Positions 1-9,582 of a stretch of DNA of 64,000 nucleotides are shown here, one piece after another. The translations under genes and the position numbers were made by a program. Under the pieces are notes generated by a model. That model was not told the origin of the DNA, did no database searches, and was given only the letters and a program-made list of their open reading frames with translations. The stretch is taken from the NCBI RefSeq assembly GCF_002165575.1, contig NZ_MXQF01000006.1:165195-229194 (forward strand). Direction: 5' to 3'. Origin of the DNA: Pseudoalteromonas sp. A601. Lineage in GTDB: Bacteria; Pseudomonadota; Gammaproteobacteria; Enterobacterales; Alteromonadaceae. Each line of letters opens with the position of its first letter. The first letter of the stretch is position 1.

Positions 1-1122
1 CAATTTCCCTCTAGAAACAATATTAATCAACATTTTGCAACCATCGAACATCATGAACGTGCGGGTATGCCTGATTGGCTTGACGCTGAAGCTGAAATGT
101 TACCACGTATTCTCAAAAATGCAGGTTATGCTACAGCACATTTTGGCAAATGGCATTTAACCAATGTACAAATTAAAGATGCGCCGCTGCCAACTGAGTA
201 CGGCTACGACGAATACGGTGCATTTAATTTACCCGGCTACAATATGCCTCCATCCGAGACTGCCACGCAAGCCATTGACTTCATTAGACGCCACAAAGAC
301 CAACCGTTTTTTGTTAACTTGTGGATCCATGAAACACACACGCCACATTATCCAGAACCTGCATTAATGAAAGAGTATGGGCATTTGAAAGAGCAAGAAA
401 TGCTTTACTCAGCCATTATTGCGGCAGGAGATCGTGATGTTGGAAAAATTATGGCATTACTCAAAGAACTGAATATTGATGACAATACCTTAGTTATATT
501 TAGCTCAGATAATGGCCCTGAAGTCACAGGGGAAAGAAAATTTATGAATGATGATTCAACCGGTCCAGGCTTTGGTACTTATTATTCTGTGGGTAAAACA
601 CTAGGCTTGAAAGGCGCTAAACGTTCACTCTATGCAGGTGGAGTGCGCGTACCTTTTATTGCGCGTTGGCCTGGCGTTGTGCCTGCTGGCGTTATTGATA
701 AAACATCAATGTTAAATGCGGTTGATTTACTGCCCACTTTTGCTGATCTTGCAGGCGCTACACTACCATCAAAATATGTGTCTGATGGAGAAAGCATACG
801 TTTGGCGCTTACTGGTGAGACCTTTGCGCGAAGCAAAGTTATGTATTGGGTATGGCCACCGGGAAAAGGAAGTAAAAGCACGGCAACACCCAATTGGCCA
901 AATTACGGAATACAGAGAGGGGACTGGAAACTGTTAGTCAATGATAGCCTTGGGATAGAAGAATTATACCAAGTAAAAGAAGATTGGTACGAGAAAACGA
1001 ATGTTGCTGAACAAAACCCTAAGGTTGTAAAAGCGCTTCGCGCTGAAATGCTTCGCTTACAGCAAGAGTTCCCCTCAACTATTTCTGAACATGTGAAATC
1101 TACATTGCGGGATAAAGGTTAA
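1..1122 (+). CDS. S1-family sulfatase, 5' end cut off by the window
   Basis: The reading frame is open from base 1, so this is the C-terminal part (about 373 codons) of a sulfatase that starts upstream. The first visible residues read QFPSRNNI, matching the segment that follows the catalytic C-x-P-x-R motif in alkaline-phosphatase-fold S1 sulfatases, so the formylglycine cysteine lies just outside. Visible family marks are HFGKWHL, the HETHTPHYP segment, and the metal-binding SSDNGPE with the following GLKGAKRSLYAGGVRVPFIARWP block. It should remove sulfate esters from an exported glycan. The stop lies two bases before the next sulfatase start, so the two are cotranscribed. An internal ATG at 67 is not the true start because conserved sequence precedes it. 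Confidence 0.93.
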   Translation, partial: QFPSRNNINQHFATIEHHERAGMPDWLDAEAEMLPRILKNAGYATAHFGKWHLTNVQIKDAPLPTEYGYDEYGAFNLPGYNMPPSETATQAIDFIRRHKDQPFFVNLWIHETHTPHYPEPALMKEYGHLKEQEMLYSAIIAAGDRDVGKIMALLKELNIDDNTLVIFSSDNGPEVTGERKFMNDDSTGPGFGTYYSVGKTLGLKGAKRSLYAGGVRVPFIARWPGVVPAGVIDKTSMLNAVDLLPTFADLAGATLPSKYVSDGESIRLALTGETFARSKVMYWVWPPGKGSKSTATPNWPNYGIQRGDWKLLVNDSLGIEELYQVKEDWYEKTNVAEQNPKVVKALRAEMLRLQQEFPSTISEHVKSTLRDKG

Positions 1123-1124
1123 TT

Positions 1125-2594
1125 ATGACTATCAATAAATATAAAGCAAAATTAACTCAGGGTGTTGTTTCCTTGGTTGCTGGGCTAGCTTGTAATGCTG
1201 TATTTGCACAGCAACAACCGACACAACCGATAGAAAAATCACAACCTAATATTGTTATTATTTTTGCTGATGATATGGGGTATGGCGATATACAGGCTTA
1301 TAACCCTGAGAGCAAAATAGCGACTCCTAACCTTAATGAAATGGCTGCCAATGGCGTGTCATTTACTGACGCGCATACATCGTCTGCTGTATGCACACCT
1401 TCTAGGTACTCATTGTTAACCGGTAGGTATGCATGGCGTACTCATTTAAAGCGTGGTGTATTAAGAGGGCATTCTCCCGCACTTATTGAGCCAAACCAAA
1501 CCACCATGGCCTCAATGTTAAAGTCGCAAGGTTACAATACGATAGCGGTTGGTAAGTGGCATATCGGTATTGGCTACCCTGAAACTGAATATTGGAGTAG
1601 ATTGACTAGAGGTCCAAATTCAGTCGGCTTTGACTATTTCTATGGGATACCGGCTTCGCTTGATATGGAGCCCTATGTCTTTATCGAAAATGAAACGTTG
1701 TCGACACCATTAACAGGAAAAATTGTCGAAGGAAGTCAACATCGTCGAGGCGGTGGAGAAGGATTTTGGCGTAAAGGACTTATTGGCGATGGTTTTGAGC
1801 ACCAAGACGTATTACCCACGCTAACCAAAAAAGCGATTGAAAAAATTCAATTAGCGTCACAATCTGACGACAATAAGCCTTTCTTTTTATATTTCGCGTT
1901 ACCAGCGCCACATACGCCTTGGTTACCCAGTAAAGCGTCACAAGGTAAAAGCGGCGCAGGTTATTACGGTGATTCTGTGATCGATGTGGATAATGTGGTA
2001 GGGCAGGTTAACGCTGAACTCAAACAGTTGGGCATTGCTGATAATACCATTGTTATTTACTCTTCAGATAACGGTGCGCATTGGACTGAAGATGATAAGA
2101 AAAAATATGGACATTACGCAAATGGCAAGCTTCGTGGTCAAAAAGCGGATATCCATGAAGGGGGTCATAGAGTACCTTTAATTATTAGCTGGCCTAAAAA
2201 ATTTGTTGAAGGCAAAGTCAGTTCATCATTAGTGGTACTTAATGATTTGTTGGTCACATTGGCTTCTATTACGGGCGCGAATGTTAAACAGCTGGATAGC
2301 TTAGATAGTGTCGATTTTTCATCTGAATTAGTGGCAAAACAAAACATCGATTACGATCGTGGTGCCATTATCCATCACTCGCATAGAGGTATGTTTGCTA
2401 TTCGAAGAGGTGATTGGAAGCTTGTCGAAGGTCAAGGCAGTGGTGGTTTTACACGCGTTAAGCCAGATGGACAAAAAATGCAGTTATATAACCTGAAAGA
2501 TGATCCGGCAGAAACCACTAATCTATTTGTAAAGCGACCTAAGATAGCTAAGCAATTACTGATTGAGCTTCAGCAAATTCGAAATAAAAAGTAA
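1125..2594 (+). CDS. S1-family sulfatase, secreted
   Basis: A 489-aa arylsulfatase-like enzyme that should hydrolyse sulfate esters of the target polysaccharide in the periplasm or outside the cell. A Sec signal peptide ends near A28. The metal-binding FADDMGYGD follows at about residue 47, and the formylglycine motif CTPSR has its cysteine at residue 90, followed by SLLTGRYAW. AVGKWHIG and the second metal site SSDNGAH are also present, and the C-terminal region is typical of full-length S1 enzymes. It is close in layout to the sulfatase at 13846. It needs maturation by a formylglycine-generating enzyme or anSME, and neither is encoded in this window. It begins two bases after the previous sulfatase stop. 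Confidence 0.95.
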   Translation: MTINKYKAKLTQGVVSLVAGLACNAVFAQQQPTQPIEKSQPNIVIIFADDMGYGDIQAYNPESKIATPNLNEMAANGVSFTDAHTSSAVCTPSRYSLLTGRYAWRTHLKRGVLRGHSPALIEPNQTTMASMLKSQGYNTIAVGKWHIGIGYPETEYWSRLTRGPNSVGFDYFYGIPASLDMEPYVFIENETLSTPLTGKIVEGSQHRRGGGEGFWRKGLIGDGFEHQDVLPTLTKKAIEKIQLASQSDDNKPFFLYFALPAPHTPWLPSKASQGKSGAGYYGDSVIDVDNVVGQVNAELKQLGIADNTIVIYSSDNGAHWTEDDKKKYGHYANGKLRGQKADIHEGGHRVPLIISWPKKFVEGKVSSSLVVLNDLLVTLASITGANVKQLDSLDSVDFSSELVAKQNIDYDRGAIIHHSHRGMFAIRRGDWKLVEGQGSGGFTRVKPDGQKMQLYNLKDDPAETTNLFVKRPKIAKQLLIELQQIRNKK

Positions 2595-2854
2595 TGATCG
2601 ACAATAACTATAAACAATATTTATAGCTATTTATGTGTTTGTATTTAGGCTTTTGTTCCTGTTATTAAAAAACAGCGATAAAAAGTCAGTTAATAAAAAG
2701 CAGAAATCGAATAACTAAACTGAGTAAACCTATGCTGCCAGAGCCCTTATCTTGCCTTCACTAGAAGATACTTGGGCATGGCAGCCAATTGTGACGAAGA
2801 CACTAAAGTACAGGTATTTAATACCATCTTTCTTAAATAATAAGTAAATAAACA

Positions 2855-4048
2855 ATGTTAAAAAAGACAATTAAAACACTATCCTTGCTTACCGGTTTTG
2901 TGTGTTCAAATCAGGTGTTGGCAACAAATTTAGATAAATATCCCGAATTTTCTTGGGATACGGTACCGTTATATATGCACGTTTGGAAACAGACGTCATA
3001 TACCAAGGACGAACTTAACTATCTGGCACAATTTCCACTTATCACGATAGAAAAAGCACAGGGTAATAAAGAAGGGTCTATACAAAAGGGTACTTTAAAA
3101 GCAGCGCGTGAAATTAAAGCAATTAACCCAACAAGTAAGATACTTTATTATAAAAATATAGTGATAGATTGGAACAGTGGCGTGAGTAAAGAACTCGCCA
3201 ATATCCCCAATGGATATTTGCAAGCTGAAAATGGCGATTATCCTGTGGTGAATGCTCAAAGTAAGGCAAAGTTTTTCGACATCACCAAAGAAAGCGTTCA
3301 ACACTGGTGGCTTAAAGATGCAAGTGCAATGGTTGCAGATGAGTCAATAGATGGCCTATTTATCGATGCCAATATTAAAGTACTGATTGGTACCTACTTT
3401 GCTAATGCAAAGAAGTTGGGACAAGATAAAGCCGATGCGTTAATTACTGGTTACCATGACTTACTCAGCACAATTAATGAAAAATTCAGAAAAGATAACA
3501 TTATTATCGGCAATATTATTAGAGCACGCTTTGATAATGCAGGGCTAGAATACATAGAATATTTTGATGGCTCATATTTTGAAGGGTTCGAGCATAACGT
3601 TGGAGGTATTTCCAAGCCTGACTATCTTGTAAAAGGGATTGAGGCAGGTCAAAAGGCTGGTCAAGAAGGAAAAATTTTAGCCTTTACTGCAGGGCTTGGT
3701 GAAGCATTAAAAAAAGACAGTTCAGAAATAGGGCTAGATGAAGCCCGAGGGAAAATAGATAGTGTTCAAAATATACAGAAACGTTTAGATTATCTAACAG
3801 CAATTTTTTTGGTTATGGCCGAAAAATATAGTTACTTTTACCCGCATGATGGTTTTGGTGTAAAAACCGATAGACAAGGTGTACAACAAAATCGAACCTG
3901 GATGCATATGTTTCCCTCATTTAAAAATAGACTCGGTGCGCCGAAAGGACCAGCGAAAAGATCAGGCTACATTTTTACTCGGGAATTCGAATACTGTTCT
4001 GTGTACCTCAATGTCGAAACTGGCGAAGCTAGGTTAACGTGGAAGTAA
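2855..4048 (+). CDS. secreted putative glycoside hydrolase, TIM-barrel-like, family not assigned
   Basis: A 397-aa protein with a signal peptide ending near A23 (VLATNLDKYP). I do not recognise a named family. The alternation of short hydrophobic strands carrying acidic residues (KILYYKNIVIDW about 95-106, DGLFIDANIK about 166-174, DNIIIGNIIR about 214-223, EYFDGSYFEGF about 235-245) looks like a TIM barrel of the hypothetical-glycosyl-hydrolase (GHL) type. D171 and E243 are plausible catalytic acids, by inference only. It lies between sulfatases and the GH95-like gene, so cleavage of the same sulfated fucan is the natural guess. It could be a member or relative of an endo-fucanase family such as GH168. 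The Shine-Dalgarno sequence before the ATG is weak. Confidence 0.6.
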   Translation: MLKKTIKTLSLLTGFVCSNQVLATNLDKYPEFSWDTVPLYMHVWKQTSYTKDELNYLAQFPLITIEKAQGNKEGSIQKGTLKAAREIKAINPTSKILYYKNIVIDWNSGVSKELANIPNGYLQAENGDYPVVNAQSKAKFFDITKESVQHWWLKDASAMVADESIDGLFIDANIKVLIGTYFANAKKLGQDKADALITGYHDLLSTINEKFRKDNIIIGNIIRARFDNAGLEYIEYFDGSYFEGFEHNVGGISKPDYLVKGIEAGQKAGQEGKILAFTAGLGEALKKDSSEIGLDEARGKIDSVQNIQKRLDYLTAIFLVMAEKYSYFYPHDGFGVKTDRQGVQQNRTWMHMFPSFKNRLGAPKGPAKRSGYIFTREFEYCSVYLNVETGEARLTWK

Positions 4049-4358
4049 TGGTGCTGTATTGACAGAGCAGGCAATCAGTTAGTAACGAGGGCTGTAAAGC
4101 ATTTATGCTGATCGATGCTAAGCGCAATGTACATACCGATAAGTCTTATCGCAATGGGGCTAGCAGCAGGGCTTACATATCTGTGATGCCGCATTTAATA
4201 AACATGATATTAAAGTACTTTTAAATATTTCGTTTCATATGTTAAATAATGTTTTAAATGTTATTTTTGTTGCTATAATATTCGTACACAAAGCAATCAT
4301 TCATTTTTATAGTTAATCGAATTAAGAACTGAATGAGAATATAAAGTAGGGAAATATC
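4049..4358. other. 310-bp intergenic region with a transposase-like relic and a promoter
   Basis: No intact gene. From 4108 to 4224 one plus frame stays open and reads like the tail of an IS5/IS4-type transposase (DAKRNVHTDKSYRNGASSRAYI), without a start; this is a weak assignment. An AT-rich motif (TACTTTTAAATAT, 4216-4228, continuing to TCGTTTCATAT at 4230-4240) shares parts with sequences near other units of the locus. A perfect TATAAT sits at 4274-4279 with no good -35 box, as expected of an activator-dependent or derepressed promoter for the GH95-like gene. Confidence 0.4.
4216..4279 (+). promoter_or_regulatory. putative promoter and operator of the GH95-like gene
   Basis: A perfect -10 hexamer TATAAT lies at 4274-4279 and a poor -35 (gtttta) 17 bases upstream. 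The adjacent motif TACTTTTAAATAT at 4216-4228 is identical over 13 bases to the site at 41961 upstream of the TonB-receptor relic. TCGTTTCATAT at 4230-4240 is the exact reverse complement of 35969-35979 in another intergenic region of the locus. Regulation by the locus IclR protein is inference only. Confidence 0.4.
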
Positions 4359-6827
4359 TTGGTTAATTATCACTCTATAAAAAATAAAATGAAAACCCTT
4401 AAAACCGTGCAGCTTAAATCTGTTGGGTTTGCGTTGGGAACCTTGTTATTAGTGTCTTGCTCAAGCGGCAGTGAAGAGGTTGCCGCAGGTGACTTGGTTA
4501 AGCCTCAAATAGATGTAAATATTGATTACAAATCTTTTTTATCGCAACAAGATCTTATTTGGGATCGTATCCCCAATAAATGGACTGTCGCGCCTTATAC
4601 CGGTAACGGTAATGTTGGTTTTTTATTCTACCAGGCTGAAAATGAAGCAAAAAATGTTATTTCCATACACACTGGAAGACATGATTATTATGACCATCGC
4701 TTACCCTACAAGGGTGAGGAAATGCTATGGATTTATCGAGGTAGATTGCCATTAGGGCACTTTAATCTTACCTCTAAAGGCGATATTGAAGACGTAGACT
4801 TGAGACTGGGTTTATATGACGCAGAACTTACTGGTGAAATAACCACAACGCTTGGTTCATATAAGATTAAAGGCATCACGCATAGTGACGAAGATGTCAT
4901 CTATTTCGAAACAGACGCAGCAAATGGTGAGTCAATCGTAATTAGCTGGCATCCAGATGAGCCATACCCACCAGTAAAAGGCTTTTTCGATAGAGGAAGG
5001 GGCCCAAAATCAGCGGGTTGGGATCGCATGCGTAATGCACCTATGCCTATGCCCGAAAAAGTCTCTTTGTTCAAAGAAGATGACATGAATTTCAGTTTTC
5101 AACCTTTATACCAACACCGCGGTGAAACCACAGTAGGTTGGGAAGTCGTTGGAAAAGAGTCAGGTAAACAATATTTATCAGCCAGTATTCATCATAGTTT
5201 CCCTGAAAAAAACAGTCACGAGAAAGTAAAAGCGAATCTATTAACTGCGCGTAAGATGTTAAAAGAAAATACCTTTTTCGACACCCATCAAGCGTGGTGG
5301 CATAGTTATTATCCTCAGAGTTTTTTAACTATCGGAGAGCCTGAAAAAGAAGCCTTTTATTGGATACAAATGTACAAATTAGCCTCTGCTAGTCGCGGCG
5401 ATGGACCTATTCTTGACTTAATGGGACCATGGTACAACGATACCTTCTGGCCAATGGTTTGGGGTGATTTAAATGTTCAGCTAATTTATTGGACACACTT
5501 AACAGCGAATCGCATGGAATTAGGTGAATCATTAGTAAATAACATTGATAAATATCACGATAATTTAACCGGGAATGTACCTAAACATTGGTCTGATAGT
5601 GCTGCTGTAGGTGCGTTATTTCCGCAAGACATGAAGTCTACTAATGGTGGTAAAGTACCTGACATGTTGGCTTGGTTGTTACATGATTATTGGTTGCATT
5701 ATACGTACTTAGGTGACAAGAAAAAATTACGTGATGGTTTATTTCCTATCTTACGTAAAACAGGGAATAGTTATTTAAATTACCTGAAAGATAATGCTTT
5801 AGTGTCTGACGATGGCACCATTCATATCAAACATAGTTGGTCTCCTGAGTATAAACCTGGTCGTGGTCAGGACATCAATTTTACGATTGGCTTGCTTCGC
5901 TGGACATTTGAAACACTAATCGAACTTGATGAAACTAATAATATTAATGATCCACTTGTCGCACAATGGAAACACGTATTAGACAATCTTGTACCATTTC
6001 AAGTTGATGAGAATGGTTTGAGAATAGGCAAAGATATTCCGTTTGATAAACCTCATCGCCATTATTCACATTTGCTTCCAATATACCCTTTAGCACAATT
6101 GAATGTTGATAACGAAGAAGATGCTAAGTTAGCACGCACCTCAGTTGATCATTGGTTAAAGGTGACTATGGATCCTTCAAGTAAAGCCCAAAAAGCTATG
6201 AAAGTAACAGGTTACACCGCAACAGGTGCAAGCTCTATTTATGCCACCCTAGGTGACGGTGAGCAAGCCTATAAATATTTAGACTTTTTCATTAATCATA
6301 AAAATGTGTCACCCACTACAATGTACGCAGAAGTGAAAACGCAACCCGTAATAGAAAGTCCACTATCGTATGCAACATCAGTGCACGACATGTTATTACA
6401 AAGTTGGGGCGGTAAAGTTAGAGTGTTTCCTGCAATACCCCAACATTGGGAAGATTTGGCGTTTCACCAACTACGTACACAAGGTGCTTTCTTAGTAACA
6501 GCTAAGAAAACTGAGGGGGAAACACAATTTGTAGAACTACAGAGTTTAGTGGGAACGCCTTTAGTTATTAACCCTGATATTGCGAATCCAACAATCTATA
6601 TTGATGGTAAGTTGGCTGATACCACCCTTGTTAGACAAGATGAAAATGGTTTTTTCCACATCGAACTGGCCAAGGGCGAACGAGTTTTATTTATGTCGCC
6701 ACACATATCTCAAAAAGACTTGTTTATTAGCTCACAGGATATTGAAAAGTCACAGCAAAATTTATTTGGTCTAAGCGAAAAAACTAAGCGTTTGCCTTCT
6801 CATACGTATTATTATGGTGAGAAATGA
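4359..6827 (+). CDS. GH95-like alpha-L-fucosidase/galactosidase, lipoprotein
   Basis: An 822-aa glycoside hydrolase with the architecture of GH95: an N-terminal beta domain beginning DLIWDRIPNKWTVAPYTGNG (about 50-70), a helical (alpha/alpha)6 barrel in the middle, the conserved block HRHYSHLLPIYPL near residue 565, and a C-terminal beta domain with the KVRVFPAIP signature. Known GH95 enzymes release terminal L-fucose or L-galactose with inversion. The lipobox LLVSC predicts membrane anchoring. Two starts are possible. TTG at 4359 has AGGG eight bases upstream, while ATG at 4389 gives a more usual lipoprotein signal (MKTLKT) but has no clear Shine-Dalgarno. I give the TTG start. It sits with sulfatases and two unassigned exported proteins. 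Confidence 0.85.
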   Translation: MVNYHSIKNKMKTLKTVQLKSVGFALGTLLLVSCSSGSEEVAAGDLVKPQIDVNIDYKSFLSQQDLIWDRIPNKWTVAPYTGNGNVGFLFYQAENEAKNVISIHTGRHDYYDHRLPYKGEEMLWIYRGRLPLGHFNLTSKGDIEDVDLRLGLYDAELTGEITTTLGSYKIKGITHSDEDVIYFETDAANGESIVISWHPDEPYPPVKGFFDRGRGPKSAGWDRMRNAPMPMPEKVSLFKEDDMNFSFQPLYQHRGETTVGWEVVGKESGKQYLSASIHHSFPEKNSHEKVKANLLTARKMLKENTFFDTHQAWWHSYYPQSFLTIGEPEKEAFYWIQMYKLASASRGDGPILDLMGPWYNDTFWPMVWGDLNVQLIYWTHLTANRMELGESLVNNIDKYHDNLTGNVPKHWSDSAAVGALFPQDMKSTNGGKVPDMLAWLLHDYWLHYTYLGDKKKLRDGLFPILRKTGNSYLNYLKDNALVSDDGTIHIKHSWSPEYKPGRGQDINFTIGLLRWTFETLIELDETNNINDPLVAQWKHVLDNLVPFQVDENGLRIGKDIPFDKPHRHYSHLLPIYPLAQLNVDNEEDAKLARTSVDHWLKVTMDPSSKAQKAMKVTGYTATGASSIYATLGDGEQAYKYLDFFINHKNVSPTTMYAEVKTQPVIESPLSYATSVHDMLLQSWGGKVRVFPAIPQHWEDLAFHQLRTQGAFLVTAKKTEGETQFVELQSLVGTPLVINPDIANPTIYIDGKLADTTLVRQDENGFFHIELAKGERVLFMSPHISQKDLFISSQDIEKSQQNLFGLSEKTKRLPSHTYYYGEK

Positions 6828-6865
6828 GCTCAAGTTAAGTAAGTGTTGTAATATTTGATTTTGAA

Positions 6866-6889
6866 CAAGCGCTACCGTTGTAGCGCTTG
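6866..6889 (+). terminator. hairpin terminator after the GH95-like gene
   Basis: Ten-base-pair perfect stem (CAAGCGCTAC / GTAGCGCTTG) with a CGTT loop, 39 bases after the stop codon. The T-rich tail is weak, so termination may be partial. Confidence 0.6.
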
Positions 6890-7039
6890 CCTATTTGTAA
6901 TTAAATGTTAAATTTCAAAATGTTAATTCGTTTTCTAGTAACCCTATTTCCCAACCCCCAACTAACTAATTTTTTACTGCCTGAATAAGTTATATTTTCA
7001 GGCGTGAATTGTTTTCACTGTATGTCTTAGGAATATCGA

Positions 7040-9499
7040 ATGAAGTTACTGTCCATCCCATTTTTATGCTTAGTGCTGATTTCTTGTATTAACATAAACT
7101 CAAGTCAAATCAGCGCACATAAACAACAAGTATTAGCAGATCCTATTACGCCAGATAATAGTGCTTATCCAGCTTCGCTAATGTGGAAAAATGGCGTCCC
7201 ATACTTAAATGTTTCTCGCCCCGAAGACAACTATTTAAAGGGTTTTAATAAAGAGAAAACAAAGTTAATTTGGCAGGCAGGAAAGAACCAAATAGAAGTA
7301 AATCCTGTCGATATGCAATTTTATTTCAGTAACGCAGATAAAAAACAAACGAGCTCCTTATCATTTAATGTTTTAACGACAACAGGCGATAAGTATGCTT
7401 TAAAGTTACAACTACCGCCTAAACTAAACCATGCTTTTCCTGTTCGCTTTATTGAAACCGGTAATTGGTTTCAATATGTATCGTTTCATGAGTTTTCTTT
7501 AGTTCCAGAAAATAATGCTTATCCAACCATTAAGATAGGAGGCCACCTAGATTGGAAAGCTTGGCACAACACTGGTGCTATTTCCTTAACATTAAAACCC
7601 TCTAAAAAGATTGAAATTCATGCGATTAAACCAGTTTGGCACAACAATACCCAAGATGTAGAAAATAAGGTTGAGCATGAAAAGCAACAAAATTTTACCT
7701 TGGCACTAGCTTATAAGTTACCTGAAAATCAAGATATACAGTGGTTCAATTTAGCAGAAAACCCAGTTAACAATGTTAAAGTTGAGTCAAAAAACTCAAG
7801 CGTTTCATTTGAAGCTGTTAATAATGCATGGGAAATAACACTGCCTAAAATAGAACGAAAAAAGTATCTAAGTCGCACTTCGCCTGAAGCTTTAAATCAA
7901 AGAACAACAAATCGCTTTTCTCTCTCCAATGATAGCGCAGTAGATCAAATCGTTAATTTGCGATTTATACACTCTAATCACGCAAAAATAGGTTTTGTGC
8001 CTATTATCCGTGACAACAATGGTATTCAAACCGGTTGGCCAATTCAGGTTAGTAAAAACTGGCATACTCGTGATGGTTTACCTCGTATAGAGAATGATGG
8101 TGCATGGGTACATACATCTATTAGTTTAAAAGTTCCGGCGAATAGTCGGCACGACTATACCTATGAAATAGTGCACGCTAATTTTAATGGCGTACCCGCA
8201 GCTTCTGTGGCTCAACTGAGTTTAGTGGGTTGGGGCGGTAATGGTTTCTGGCTACAAGCAGCGTTAGGTAATTGGAGTGAGCATTTTTGCTTTCAACCGG
8301 GACGGGCGCTGCGTCGTTCAATGATCACTGATATTAGACCGCTTTTTCAAAAAGGCATGAATCCTAATAAGTCGGATGACGCTTATAGTTGGACCAGTAA
8401 TGTTGGCGGCGGTGACACGGGCTTATTACATGATGAAAGTGGACGTTATATTCAGTGGAAACAAGCAAAAACAGAATTTCATTCCTTAGGGCCTATATTA
8501 ACTGAAGTATCTGTCTCTGAAATTACCTCGGATGATTCGGCAACATTGCAAAGCACTTTTATGATGCCCCGCAGCGATGATTTAAATCGTAACTATATAA
8601 AACTTGAATTTAAAGTCCTTAAGCCTTTAGCTATTTCTCGTTTGGCATTATTCCAATTTGGTGGTGATTACTATGCGTCAGGAAAATCATTATCGGTAAA
8701 ATACGGTCAAGGCAATACAATCACAGAAAAACCGAAATCGTTAAGAGCTCTACAAAGTTCAAAGAATATCAAATCAGCTTCTGCACCGTGGCTTGGTAAT
8801 GCGCCTTGGGCTTTGTTGCCCGCAGAACTAAACCCTAATGATTTACGAATCGGACATGGTAATCGTGCGGCCATTCTTCGTGATTTTAGCGCATCAATTA
8901 ATGGTGAAAAGTTGAATAATGCTTGGTTACATTCCTATAAATTGGGCGACAATAACCAAGCTGATAACGTGAATATTGAACTAGGTATAGACCCTAAAAT
9001 AGTGAAGTTGATGCCTGGAGATAGCATTAATGCCACAATTGAACTACTGACATTGCCAGCGCGAGCTGATTATTACCTTGGAAATGACAGCACCATCAAT
9101 AGAATTATTAACGCCGATAACGGCATTCAAGCTTTAACCATAAATGAAGCTGTTAATAATCAGGTGGTTATTACCAAAGCTGATGGAAGCAAAGTGGTAT
9201 CAACATTACCCGAGTTAACGTACGCCGATGCGATACAGGGTTTTACTGTTTCAGGTGGACAAGGTTGGTATCCGATCAAAATTACTGGATTGCCACAACC
9301 AACAAGTGTTTATTGGGTCGAAGAAATAAATGAACGTTACGTACCATTAGGGACTAGTTTTAATGAAGAGGTTGAAGGGCAGTGGAATTGGCAAGCTGAT
9401 ACTAATACTTGGAATAGTATCTTAAGCCTACGTTCTTTAGCTAATAATAAAACATTACGACGGCTGAAGTTAATGCCAAGATCGGCTACCGAACAATAA
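7040..9499 (+). CDS. large secreted lipoprotein of unknown family, candidate polysaccharide-active enzyme
   Basis: An 819-aa protein with a lipoprotein signal (LCLVLISC, cysteine 16). I do not recognise the family. It is rich in beta-strand-like sequence throughout, with aromatic clusters suited to sugar binding (HLDWKAWHNTG about 172-182, GWPIQVSKNWHTRDG about 330-345, LVGWGGNGFWLQAALGNW about 396-413). The central block around LGNWSEHFCFQPGRALRRSMITDIRP and GGGDTGLLHDESGRYIQWK looks like a structured enzyme core rather than a simple binding module. It stands between the GH95-like gene and a sulfatase on the same strand. It may be an endo-fucanase of a recent family (GH107, GH168, GH174 and GH187 are the ones to compare) or something new. 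I cannot decide without a search. Confidence 0.55.
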   Translation: MKLLSIPFLCLVLISCININSSQISAHKQQVLADPITPDNSAYPASLMWKNGVPYLNVSRPEDNYLKGFNKEKTKLIWQAGKNQIEVNPVDMQFYFSNADKKQTSSLSFNVLTTTGDKYALKLQLPPKLNHAFPVRFIETGNWFQYVSFHEFSLVPENNAYPTIKIGGHLDWKAWHNTGAISLTLKPSKKIEIHAIKPVWHNNTQDVENKVEHEKQQNFTLALAYKLPENQDIQWFNLAENPVNNVKVESKNSSVSFEAVNNAWEITLPKIERKKYLSRTSPEALNQRTTNRFSLSNDSAVDQIVNLRFIHSNHAKIGFVPIIRDNNGIQTGWPIQVSKNWHTRDGLPRIENDGAWVHTSISLKVPANSRHDYTYEIVHANFNGVPAASVAQLSLVGWGGNGFWLQAALGNWSEHFCFQPGRALRRSMITDIRPLFQKGMNPNKSDDAYSWTSNVGGGDTGLLHDESGRYIQWKQAKTEFHSLGPILTEVSVSEITSDDSATLQSTFMMPRSDDLNRNYIKLEFKVLKPLAISRLALFQFGGDYYASGKSLSVKYGQGNTITEKPKSLRALQSSKNIKSASAPWLGNAPWALLPAELNPNDLRIGHGNRAAILRDFSASINGEKLNNAWLHSYKLGDNNQADNVNIELGIDPKIVKLMPGDSINATIELLTLPARADYYLGNDSTINRIINADNGIQALTINEAVNNQVVITKADGSKVVSTLPELTYADAIQGFTVSGGQGWYPIKITGLPQPTSVYWVEEINERYVPLGTSFNEEVEGQWNWQADTNTWNSILSLRSLANNKTLRRLKLMPRSATEQ

Positions 9500-9540
9500 T
9501 AAACACTTTTTTCAAAATAACACGAGTTGAGCAAACTACT

Positions 9541-9582
9541 ATGAGGTCCATACTATGAGGTCCATACCATGAGGTCCATACT
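9541..9582 (+). repeat. three tandem 14-bp repeats forming a chain of ribosome-binding sites and five-codon ORFs
   Basis: Units ATGAGGTCCATACT, ATGAGGTCCATACC and ATGAGGTCCATACT lie directly before the sulfatase ATG at 9583. Each unit contains GAGG placed eight bases before the ATG of the next unit. Each ATG opens a five-codon ORF (MRSIL, MRSIP, MRSIL) whose TGA overlaps the next ATG as ATGA. The last stop overlaps the sulfatase start. This could couple translation or vary by slippage, which would change the number of start modules without altering the sulfatase frame. Confidence 0.85.

Noticed and set aside
1..15. QFPSR at the window start looked like a sulfatase active site with the catalytic cysteine replaced by glutamine.
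   Set aside because: Alignment by eye with other S1 enzymes places this segment after the active site (the TGxFPSRxxI part), so the cysteine is simply upstream of the window.
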